Source of the DNA: a virus
Reading direction: 5' to 3' (one strand)
IMG/VR virus record: IMGVR_UViG_3300028025_002828
Span: 1-64,000 of that record
DNA length: 64,000 nt
This document shows positions 58,267 through 63,522 of the stretch, one piece after another; position 1 is the stretch's first letter; every line of letters begins with the position of its first letter. A model generated the notes under the pieces. The model did not search any database, was not told where the DNA came from, and saw only the letters and a list, made by a program, of their open reading frames with translations. The position numbers and the translations under genes are program-made.

Positions 58267-58440
58267 ATGTTAAATTTTTCAATATCCTGTCAGAAACATC
58301 TACCACTCTTTAGTGGATGGACGATCTCACGCACAGGCTATGCGATTGAAAATAACGTGAGGGTTCGGCAAGTAAATTAACTGACACACCAGTTTACTTA
58401 CCCAACCCTCTAAGATGAAAGTCTAGAGGGTTTTTTGTTT
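58267..58440 (+). ncRNA. Attenuator-like structured RNA at the head of the tRNA operon
   Basis: The 3' end is a textbook terminator: AACCCTCTA (58404-58412) / TAGAGGGTT (58424-58432) plus T6. The left arm AACCCTC can instead pair with GAGGGTT at 58359-58365, enclosing a hairpin AAGTA..AACTG / CAGTTTACTT (58370-58399). That antiterminator in turn overlaps CTCACG / CGTGAG (58326-58331, 58356-58361). An upstream CCACT/AGTGG hairpin (58303-58316) completes it. Such mutually exclusive helices are the architecture of riboswitches and attenuators. The alternative is a short stable RNA with a multi-helix body. The ligand or trigger is unknown. Confidence 0.65.
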
Positions 58441-58490
58441 TAGGGCATCGTCCCAATCCTGTTCATTAAAAATTAGCGTACTAAAATTGT

Positions 58491-58564
58491 TCCCTGATAG
58501 TGTAGCGGTAACACAGTTGACTTTGACTCAACTATCGCAGGTTCGAATCCTGCTCGGGGTGCCA
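58491..58564 (+). tRNA. tRNA-Gln (TTG)
   Basis: Anticodon stem GTTGA/TCAAC with loop CTTTGAC; encoded CCA. Acceptor TCCCTGA/TCGGGGT has a U1-U72 mismatch, with weak pair 1-72 as in other tRNA-Gln. First of the cluster. Confidence 0.9.
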
Positions 58565-58568
58565 AAAT

Positions 58569-58642
58569 GGGGGTGAAACTTTAAGGTGAAGTAACTGGCT
58601 TTTAACCAGTAAAACTCGGATCGTTCCCGAGCACCCCTACCA
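58569..58642 (+). tRNA. tRNA-Lys (TTT)
   Basis: Loop CTTTTAA between ACTGG/CCAGT; acceptor GGGGGTG/CACCCC T with A73 and CCA. Confidence 0.9.
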
Positions 58643-58655
58643 AGAATTCTTTGGT

Positions 58656-58729
58656 GTGACCATAACTTAATGGTAAAGTCGTGGATTGTGATTCCGCTTA
58701 TCTGGGTTCAATTCCCAGTGGTCACCCCA
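58656..58729 (+). tRNA. tRNA-His (GTG)
   Basis: Loop TTGTGAT between GTGGA/TCCGC; acceptor GTGACCA/TGGTCAC, discriminator C73, CCA. The base at position -1 in the gene is T, not the G-1 usual in bacterial tRNA-His. Confidence 0.88.
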
Positions 58730-58738
58730 AAGAATTTT

Positions 58739-58813
58739 AGTGATATAGCAAAGTGGTAATGCGCTTCCTTCATACGGAAGTTACCGTAGGTTCGAATCCT
58801 ACTATCACTACCA
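58739..58813 (+). tRNA. tRNA with CAT anticodon (Met elongator or Ile2)
   Basis: Loop TTCATAC between CTTCC/GGAAG; acceptor AGTGATA/TATCACT, A73, CCA. D-stem has C11-G24 (elongator type). Could be tRNA-Ile read as lysidine-AU; identity cannot be settled by eye. Confidence 0.88.
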
Positions 58814-58818
58814 ACATC

Positions 58819-58893
58819 GGGCTGTTAGTATACGGGGTATTATTCCTGCCTTGCACGTAGGAGAAAAGGGTTCGAGTCCCTTACGGTCCACCA
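58819..58893 (+). tRNA. tRNA-Ala (TGC)
   Basis: Loop CTTGCAC; acceptor GGGCTGT/ACGGTCC with the G3-U70 pair that marks alanine tRNAs; A73, CCA. Confidence 0.9.
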
Positions 58894-58898
58894 GTTAT

Positions 58899-58974
58899 TA
58901 CCGTGTAGCTCAATTGGCAGAGCTCTGGTCTCCAAAACCAGCGGTTGGCGGTTCAACTCCGTTCACGGTAGCCA
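58899..58974 (+). tRNA. tRNA-Trp (CCA)
   Basis: Loop CTCCAAA between CTGGT/ACCAG; acceptor TACCGTG/CACGGTA, G73, CCA. Confidence 0.9.
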
Positions 58975-58980
58975 GATTAT

Positions 58981-59072
58981 GGAAGATGATGCAGGTGCGT
59001 TGGTGCGCCGACCAGCCTTGAAAACTGGGTTCTCAGAAATGGGATGGGGTTCGACTCCTCCGTCTTCCGCCA
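58981..59072 (+). tRNA. tRNA-Ser (TGA)
   Basis: Loop CTTGAAA; acceptor GGAAGAT/GTCTTCC, G73, CCA; long variable arm (class II), total 92 nt. Confidence 0.9.
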
Positions 59073-59081
59073 AAATTATGT

Positions 59082-59156
59082 GCCTCGTTAACTCAGTGGT
59101 AGAGTGTCTCTTTTACACGGAGAAGGTCGGCAGTTCGAATCTGTCACGAGGTACCA
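59082..59156 (+). tRNA. tRNA-Val (TAC)
   Basis: Loop TTTACAC; acceptor GCCTCGT/ACGAGGT, A73, CCA. Confidence 0.9.
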
Positions 59157-59163
59157 AAATTTT

Positions 59164-59239
59164 ACCGAGGTAGCTCAGTTGGTAGAGCACTTGTTTGAAG
59201 CACAAGGTGTGGGCGGTTCGATCCCGTCTCTCGGTACCA
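59164..59239 (+). tRNA. tRNA-Phe (GAA)
   Basis: Loop TTGAAGC between CTTGT/ACAAG; acceptor ACCGAGG/TCTCGGT, A73, CCA. Confidence 0.92.
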
Positions 59240-59247
59240 AAAGTTAT

Positions 59248-59322
59248 TGCCGTGTAGCTCAGAGGAAGAGCAATCGCTTGATAAGCGATAGGTCGACATT
59301 TCAAAATTGTCCATGGCAACCA
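59248..59322 (+). tRNA. tRNA-Ile (GAT)
   Basis: Loop TTGATAA between ATCGC/GCGAT; acceptor TGCCGTG/CATGGCA, A73, CCA. T-loop is TTCAAAA. Confidence 0.88.
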
Positions 59323-59327
59323 GTTAT

Positions 59328-59404
59328 ATCCCAATGGCGCAATTGGTAGACGCACCTCTCTCAAAAGGAGGGTGTTGAGAGTTCGAGTCTCTCTTGGGAT
59401 ACCA
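59328..59404 (+). tRNA. tRNA-Leu (CAA), short variable loop
   Basis: Loop CTCAAAA between CCTCT/GGAGG; acceptor ATCCCAA/TTGGGAT, A73, CCA. Variable region is only 5 nt (GTGTT), whereas bacterial tRNA-Leu normally has a long arm. Confidence 0.85.
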
Positions 59405-59409
59405 GATTT

Positions 59410-59485
59410 ACCTCATTAGTAAAATGGAAGATTACACTGTGCTACGAACGCAGGGGTGGAGGTTCGATTCCTTCATGAGGTGCCA
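59410..59485 (+). tRNA. tRNA-Arg (ACG)
   Basis: Loop CTACGAA between CTGTG/CGCAG; acceptor ACCTCAT/ATGAGGT, G73, CCA. A34 would need host TadA to become inosine. Confidence 0.9.
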
Positions 59486-59491
59486 GAGTTA

Positions 59492-59581
59492 GGAAGATGG
59501 GCAGGACGGTAATGCAGCAGTTTGCTAAACTGTAGATTCACGGAAGTGGGTCATAGGGTTCGATTCCCTAATCTTCCACCA
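59492..59581 (+). tRNA. tRNA-Ser (GCT)
   Basis: Loop TTGCTAA; acceptor GGAAGAT/ATCTTCC, A73, CCA; class II long variable arm, 90 nt. Confidence 0.9.
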
Positions 59582-59582
59582 G

Positions 59583-59611
59583 TTGACATTAAATATGAAG
59601 TGAGTTATGAT
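59583..59611 (+). promoter_or_regulatory. Promoter inside the tRNA cluster
   Basis: TTGACA (59583-59588), 17 bp, TATGAT (59606-59611); start expected at about 59618-59620, immediately before the next tRNA. Confidence 0.75.
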
Positions 59612-59620
59612 AGTAATAGA

Positions 59621-59697
59621 GCGGATGTGACGGAATTGGTATACGTATCAGACTTAAAATCTGAGTTCTGTGGGTTCGACTCCCACCATCCGCACCA
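59621..59697 (+). tRNA. tRNA-Leu (TAA), short variable loop
   Basis: Loop CTTAAAA between TCAGA/TCTGA; acceptor GCGGATG/CATCCGC, A73, CCA. Variable region only 5 nt (GTTCT). Confidence 0.88.
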
Positions 59698-59704
59698 AAG
59701 ATAG

Positions 59705-59779
59705 GGGCTGGTAGCTTAATGGTAAAGCAGTGAACTCATAATTCATTGAGTCCTGGTTCAATTCCAGGTCAGCCCACCA
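59705..59779 (+). tRNA. tRNA with CAT anticodon (Met elongator or Ile2)
   Basis: Loop CTCATAA between GTGAA/TTCAT; acceptor GGGCTGG/TCAGCCC, A73, CCA. C11-G24 elongator-type D stem. Confidence 0.9.
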
Positions 59780-59796
59780 AACAGAAAGGATAGGAA

Positions 59797-60360
59797 ATGA
59801 ATGTTCTAGCACTAGACCAAAGTGGAATGCCACGGAAGTGGATAAATTTTGAAGATGCTGTTACATATCAAGCAAAGGGTATGGTAAATTGGTCACTTGG
59901 CGAAACGATTAAAGTGTTTCGTGGTGGTCACAATGATCAAGGAATTCAATCAGTAATTAGCATACCATCTATCATCGCTGTTCGTGGGTCTTCATTGAAG
60001 ATGAGTGGTAAAGTTATTTTGACAAACAAATCTCTATTCAGTAGAGATAGAAATCTTTGCGCATACTGTGGTGATACATTTTCATTGTCGCATCTTTCGC
60101 GTGATCATGTTATGCCAAAGTGTGAGGGTGGTAGAGATGTATGGACAAATGTTGTTACTGCGTGTAAACCTTGTAACATAAAGAAGGGTCGTAAGATCTT
60201 AGAGACTACTACTATGAAACTTCTCTATGTTCCGTATGAGCCGAATCATTTTGAAAACATGATTCTGATGAATAGAAATATTCTTGCTGATCAGATGGAA
60301 TATTTGATGTCGGGTGTTCCGAAAAATAGTAGAGTACGAAAAGATGTGGGTGTGCACTGA
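59797..60360 (+). CDS. HNH endonuclease
   Basis: 187 residues. RNLCAYCGDTFSLSHLSRDH is the zinc/HNH start, VMPKCEGGRDVWTNVVTACK the Asn-His core, and CKPCNIKKG the second zinc pair. N-terminal LALDQSGMPRKWINFEDAV matches a free-standing HNH family of bacteria and phages. It sits within the tRNA cluster, and its last 15 nt form the 5' acceptor strand of tRNA-Cys. It may be a mobile or homing-type gene; no intron is visible. Confidence 0.88.
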   Translation: MNVLALDQSGMPRKWINFEDAVTYQAKGMVNWSLGETIKVFRGGHNDQGIQSVISIPSIIAVRGSSLKMSGKVILTNKSLFSRDRNLCAYCGDTFSLSHLSRDHVMPKCEGGRDVWTNVVTACKPCNIKKGRKILETTTMKLLYVPYEPNHFENMILMNRNILADQMEYLMSGVPKNSRVRKDVGVH

Positions 60361-60421
60361 ATGGTTAGGTAGCTGATTGCAAATCAGTTTAATGCAGGTT
60401 CGAGTCCTGTCACCCACTCCA
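60346..60421 (+). tRNA. tRNA-Cys (GCA), overlapping the HNH gene
   Basis: Loop TTGCAAA; acceptor GTGGGTG/CACCCAC, discriminator U73 (Cys identity), CCA. The first 15 nt are the HNH stop region. Confidence 0.9.
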
Positions 60422-60428
60422 AAGGTTT

Positions 60429-60493
60429 AACCCTACTCACTGTAGGGGCTTCCAAAGATAATGTTTGACATTAAATAGAGGTTCATGTATAAT
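60429..60493 (+). promoter_or_regulatory. Hairpin plus promoter of the large structured RNA
   Basis: CCCTAC/GTAGGG hairpin (60431-60447), then TTGACA (60465-60470), 17 bp, TATAAT (60488-60493). Start expected near 60500. Confidence 0.85.
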
Positions 60494-60499
60494 TACTAT

Positions 60500-61208
60500 A
60501 TTGAGTTGAAAATGCTTGATGATGTGAAAATAAACACCACTTGGCGACCACTGAGGAACAGTGGTAAAACCAAAGACCCATGCCAACATGGGTCCACCGA
60601 GTGTAAGACAGAGGGATCGGATCCCCGAGGTCGCCAGTTGAAAAATTGCTGGCAAATGTTCTTTAAAAAGGTATGCGGTTTCGTGATTGTCTGCCACGTC
60701 GGGAGACGTTAAAACAATCACACTTTGCACGATTCGTCTATCGGTTAGGACACATGGTTTTCATCCATGTAAGAGCGGTTCGACTCCGCTATCGTGTACC
60801 AGATTTAATTGCATTGGGTTGCCAAGCCAGTAGGTGATCTAGGAGAGGATAACCAATCGACGGATTGGCTCTCGCTAGGTTACATGAAAGATGGAAACGA
60901 AGTGGAGTTCTACAGGGATGTAGAATGATGAAGCGGATACGGTGGTCACGCTGGAACAACTTGAATTGTAATGTGAGAAAGCAGCCAATCGTAGGACGGC
61001 TACGTGGGCATCCGAGAACTCGGGATGCTGCTGATCATCCCAGTGTAATTAAATGTGGTATTAGTTTAGTGTTATCAAGGTATCGTCATAAGACGTTATG
61101 ACTACTCGACAGTTAGGGTGCGACTGAAACTGTCTGATATAACTGCTATTCGCTTGTCAGTGCTAGCTACATTGTTGACAAATAGGCAGATAACACTAAA
61201 CTAATATC
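60500..61208 (+). ncRNA. Large multi-domain structured RNA with embedded tRNA-Glu
   Basis: Driven by its own consensus promoter. Domain A: TGGCGACC (60542-60549) / GGTCGCCA (60629-60636) closing hairpins CCACTG/CAGTGG (loop AGGAA), GACCCATG/CATGGGTC (CCAA loop) and GGGAT/ATCCC. A further GTGATTGT/ACAATCAC arm (60683-60690, 60714-60721) is capped by ACGTC-GGGA-GACGT, a GNRA loop. tRNA-Glu follows. Domain B: a 16-bp helix (60803-60818 with 61039-61054, two G-U pairs) closes an arm 60834-60883, TTCTACA-GGGA-TGTAGAA (60908-60925), CGTAG/CTACG and GCATCC/GGATGC. Domain C: a 20-bp helix (61057-61076 with 61189-61208) closes three hairpins. Domains abut with 1-2 nt spacers. No long reading frame with a ribosome site fits. 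Size, ornament and tRNA context recall GOLLD/ROOL-type RNAs. Confidence 0.82.
60727..60801 (+). tRNA. tRNA-Glu (TTC), inside the large RNA
   Basis: Loop TTTTCAT between CATGG/CCATG; acceptor GCACGAT/ATCGTGT, A73, CCA. Flanked directly by helices of the large structured RNA. Confidence 0.9.
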
Positions 61209-61210
61209 AT

Positions 61211-61302
61211 GCGTGAACGGTAACGATGGTGGTGTTGCAGCAGACTGTAAATCTGTTCCCTCTGGGTAAACAATGGTGGTTCGAATCCATCTTCACGCAC
61301 CA
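61211..61302 (+). tRNA. tRNA-Tyr (GTA)
   Basis: Loop CTGTAAA between GCAGA/TCTGT; long variable arm; acceptor GCGTGAA/TTCACGC, A73, CCA. Starts 2 nt after the large RNA's last helix. Confidence 0.9.
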
Positions 61303-61309
61303 AATGTTA

Positions 61310-61384
61310 GGCTCGTTCGTATAATGGTCATTACGTCGGATTGTCTATCCGATCATGGGAGTTCGATTCTCCCACGAGTCGCCA
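61310..61384 (+). tRNA. tRNA-Asp (GTC)
   Basis: Loop TTGTCTA between TCGGA/TCCGA; acceptor GGCTCGT/ACGAGTC, G73, CCA. Confidence 0.92.
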
Positions 61385-61393
61385 AGTTTTTAT

Positions 61394-61467
61394 AGCGGAT
61401 TAGAGAAATGGTATCTCAGCAGTCTCATACGCTGCAGTTGGTGGTTCGACTCCATCATCCGCAACCA
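61394..61467 (+). tRNA. tRNA-fMet-like initiator (CAT)
   Basis: Loop CTCATAC between GCAGT/GCTGC. Initiator features: 1-72 is an A-A mismatch, D stem has A11-U24, and the 3' end CGCAACCA equals that of E. coli tRNA-fMet. It lacks the three G-C pairs of the initiator anticodon stem, so the assignment is likely but not certain. Confidence 0.8.
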
Positions 61468-61475
61468 GTTAGTCA

Positions 61476-61549
61476 GCCCTATTAGTATAATGGTATTACA
61501 CCTGTTTTGTAATCAGGTTACGGCAGTTCGATTCTGTCATGGGGCACCA
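61476..61549 (+). tRNA. tRNA-Thr (TGT)
   Basis: Loop TTTGTAA between CCTGT/TCAGG (U31-U39 mismatch); acceptor GCCCTAT/ATGGGGC, A73, CCA. Confidence 0.88.
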
Positions 61550-61583
61550 TTCGTTTGTTTTGATTTTTAGTATAGGAAAGAAA

Positions 61584-62156
61584 ATGGAAAAAGTTACACT
61601 TCGTAAAGCAAATGCAATTCAAGGCGAGATCCGTAGATTGATCGCAAGTAAAAATGCTAGTGAATCAATTAGCATCACGGAATTCACTGCAGATGTTGCA
61701 GAAGTTCTTGAGAAAGCAATGGATAATTTTGCTGTTGATGTTACACGTAAGGTAGCATTAAACACAGCATTGTATAACATTCGTAAGAGTGTTTCTCGGG
61801 CAAATGCCACTTCTGGCATCAGCGATCTACTTGCTGATATTGAGTTGATCGATGCAACTATGGCAATCTACAGTGGCATTAGCACTAAAGAAGTAGCTAA
61901 GTCTTTGACTGAGATTAATGCACGTGTTGAGAAAGTTAAAGCAGCACCAGCAGAAACACGTATGTATGGTCGTTACGATAATGTTGAAACATCTGTTGTT
62001 GAACAGAGCACTATCGACATTGCCAAAGATACAGTTAAAAAATTAAAACGTGAGAAGCAAAATGCTTCTGACAAACTATTGACGTTGAATGTCAATACAA
62101 CAATTGACATCTCTGATGTCGATGCGATGGTTTTGAAAGTAGAAGGTATTATTTAA
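61584..62156 (+). CDS. Conserved phage protein of unknown function
   Basis: 190 residues from ATG 61584 (AGGAAAG upstream). Helical: KVTLRKANAIQGEIRRLIAS and VTRKVALNTALYNIRKSVSR; beta-type end DKLLTLNVNTTIDISDVDAM. A protein with this start (VTLRKAN.IQ) is known to me from several phages without function. It interrupts the tRNA cluster between tRNA-Thr and a structured RNA; RNA binding is a speculation. Confidence 0.7.
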   Translation: MEKVTLRKANAIQGEIRRLIASKNASESISITEFTADVAEVLEKAMDNFAVDVTRKVALNTALYNIRKSVSRANATSGISDLLADIELIDATMAIYSGISTKEVAKSLTEINARVEKVKAAPAETRMYGRYDNVETSVVEQSTIDIAKDTVKKLKREKQNASDKLLTLNVNTTIDISDVDAMVLKVEGII

Positions 62157-62161
62157 GTTTT

Positions 62162-62403
62162 GAGGGACAATGCGTAGAGGATAGGGAATAGAGCAAAAAA
62201 CTAATACTTAAAAGTATTGGCTTTGGTCTTGAAAACCAACTCCTGACAAATTCGTCCAACCTTGTTGTTGCTCCACGATACACTAGACTGTTATAGTCGC
62301 TGCTTATTGCTTCGTGTTGTATAACTCTTGTGGGCTGTCCATTGCATATTGCACACTGCAAATTGCTTTGCGACTATTCGCTTGAATTGAAACATTGTTC
62401 CTC
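62162..62403 (+). ncRNA. Second structured RNA in the tRNA cluster
   Basis: Closed by an 11-bp helix, GAGGGACAATG (62162-62172) with CATTGTTCCTC (62393-62403), one G-U pair. Inside are GAGCAA (62191-62196) / TTGCTC (62268-62273) enclosing AATACT/AGTATT (62203-62218) and TTGGT-CTTGAAA-ACCAA (62223-62239), a 7-nt loop that looks like a TGA anticodon arm; and ATAGTCGC (62293-62300) / GCGACTAT (62370-62377). No coding frame. Begins just after the 62156 stop and ends 9 nt before tRNA-Leu. Confidence 0.68.
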
Positions 62404-62412
62404 ACCCTGTTA

Positions 62413-62489
62413 GCCCCGATGACGGAATTGGTATACGTGTTGGTCTTAGAAGCCAAATTTTGAGAGTTCGAGTCTCTCTTGGGGCACCA
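62413..62489 (+). tRNA. tRNA-Leu (TAG), short variable loop
   Basis: Loop CTTAGAA between TTGGT/GCCAA; acceptor GCCCCGA/TTGGGGC, A73, CCA. Variable region 5 nt (ATTTT). Confidence 0.88.
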
Positions 62490-62496
62490 ATTTTAT

Positions 62497-62572
62497 TCCG
62501 CAGTAGCTCAGTCGGTAGAGTAGATGACTGTTAATCATTTGGTCGGTGGTTCGAGCCCACCCTGTGGAGCCA
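62497..62572 (+). tRNA. tRNA-Asn (GTT)
   Basis: Loop CTGTTAA between GATGA/TCATT; acceptor TCCGCAG/CTGTGGA, G73, CCA. Confidence 0.9.
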
Positions 62573-62580
62573 ATTTTAAT

Positions 62581-62659
62581 CCGAGTGTAGGATAGTCTGG
62601 TTCATTCCGCTTGCTTTGGGAGCAAGATGTCGCAGGTTCGAATCCTGCCACTCGGACCA
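62581..62659 (+). tRNA. tRNA-Pro (TGG)
   Basis: Loop TTTGGGA between CTTGC/GCAAG; acceptor CCGAGTG/CACTCGG, A73, CCA. Confidence 0.9.
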
Positions 62660-62674
62660 TGCAATTTAATAAAC

Positions 62675-62703
62675 TTTACAATTTAGTTTTAGAAGAATAT
62701 AAT
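62675..62703 (+). promoter_or_regulatory. Promoter of the last two tRNAs
   Basis: TTTACA (62675-62680), 17 bp, TATAAT (62698-62703); start expected near 62710, at the tRNA-Gly gene. Confidence 0.8.
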
Positions 62704-62712
62704 AGAATTATC

Positions 62713-62786
62713 GCAGGATTAGTTTAATGGTAAAATGTCTTCCTTCCAAGTAGATGTCATCAGTTCGATTCTGATATCCTGCTCCA
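62713..62786 (+). tRNA. tRNA-Gly (TCC)
   Basis: Loop CTTCCAA between TCTTC/GTAGA (one mismatch); acceptor GCAGGAT/ATCCTGC, U73, CCA. Confidence 0.88.
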
Positions 62787-62793
62787 TTAACAT

Positions 62794-62868
62794 ACGGCAT
62801 TCGTTCAACGGATAGGACATGGTTCTTCTAAAGCCAGAATGGTGGTTCGATTCCTCCATGCCGTACCA
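62794..62868 (+). tRNA. tRNA-Arg (TCT)
   Basis: Loop CTTCTAA between TGGTT/AGCCA; acceptor ACGGCAT/ATGCCGT, A73, CCA. Last tRNA of the cluster. Confidence 0.9.
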
Positions 62869-62870
62869 GC

Positions 62871-62877
62871 CTAAATA
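62871..62877 (+). promoter_or_regulatory. CTAAATA late-promoter-like motif
   Basis: Directly after tRNA-Arg and 31 nt before the GTG at 62908; would switch on the last genes of the window late. Confidence 0.5.
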
Positions 62878-62907
62878 GTATATGGACAATAATCTAAGGA
62901 ACTAAAC

Positions 62908-63522
62908 GTGATAAACTTACAACATAAAATTTCAAATCCCTTCTCTAAATATTATTCATGGGATAAGATGCCAGACAAATATTCGTCTGAGGGTTTAATC
63001 AGAAAGCAATTATCCGAAGAGTTGTTGGGTTGGTTAGAAAACATGGATTTATACATCGCAGAAGCCAGAGCGGTGAACTTATTTCCGTCAACAACAGTAC
63101 CAATTTTAGTACAAGCTGATTTTTGCACTATCGGATCCTCTGCCAAATTGGTAATTATTTGCCCAGAAGATGCGACGATACTATACAACAAGTATGTTAT
63201 CAAAGATGGAATAGAAGTTTCAGTTGACAACTATGAATCGTTGTTATCTAATCCTGGCGACATCGAAGAAACAAAATTTAAAACGATACCACATGGCTGG
63301 AATATTTCACCCGATGCAGTGACACACGATAGTTCTACAGAACTTGTGGCAGGTGATACATATTTACTTGAAACAGGCACACCCCACTCAATAACATGTA
63401 GAGATAATTGTAGAACAAGGTATATTGAATTGTCTATCTACAATCGCAATACTTTCGTTCCCGATGTATACGGTATCTCATATAATGCAGCGAAAGATCT
63501 GCTATGTACGCCCAAGACCTAA
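62908..63522 (+). CDS. Cupin/oxygenase-like protein, probably without the iron site
   Basis: 204 residues from GTG (AAGGA 7 nt upstream). The C-terminal strand order AGDTYLLETGTPHSITCRDN and RTRYIELSIYN resembles the distal His and Arg of 2OG oxygenases, but the usual H-x-D is replaced by QAD in VPILVQADF. It looks like a diverged relative of the following gene. Function unknown; a structural or sensor role is possible. Confidence 0.62.
   Translation: MINLQHKISNPFSKYYSWDKMPDKYSSEGLIRKQLSEELLGWLENMDLYIAEARAVNLFPSTTVPILVQADFCTIGSSAKLVIICPEDATILYNKYVIKDGIEVSVDNYESLLSNPGDIEETKFKTIPHGWNISPDAVTHDSSTELVAGDTYLLETGTPHSITCRDNCRTRYIELSIYNRNTFVPDVYGISYNAAKDLLCTPKT

Noticed and set aside
58979-59364. Frames over the tRNA genes
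   Set aside because: They run across several complete tRNA cloverleaves and their composition follows the tRNAs.
60485-61101. Frames of 75-78 codons across the structured RNA (60485-60712 and 60865-61101)
   Set aside because: They have no ribosome site, cut through perfect long-range helices, and overlap tRNA-Glu or its neighbours.
60500-61208. RNase P RNA, tmRNA or group I/II intron as identity of the large RNA
   Set aside because: I could not find the conserved core strings of RNase P (GAGGAAAGUC, ACAGNRA with its P4 partner), a tmRNA tRNA-Ala-like end, group I P7 or group II domain V. A covariance search would settle it.
62223-62239. tRNA-Ser pseudogene suggested by the TTGGT-CTTGAAA-ACCAA hairpin
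   Set aside because: No acceptor, D or T arm or CCA surrounds it, and it fits inside a larger paired structure.
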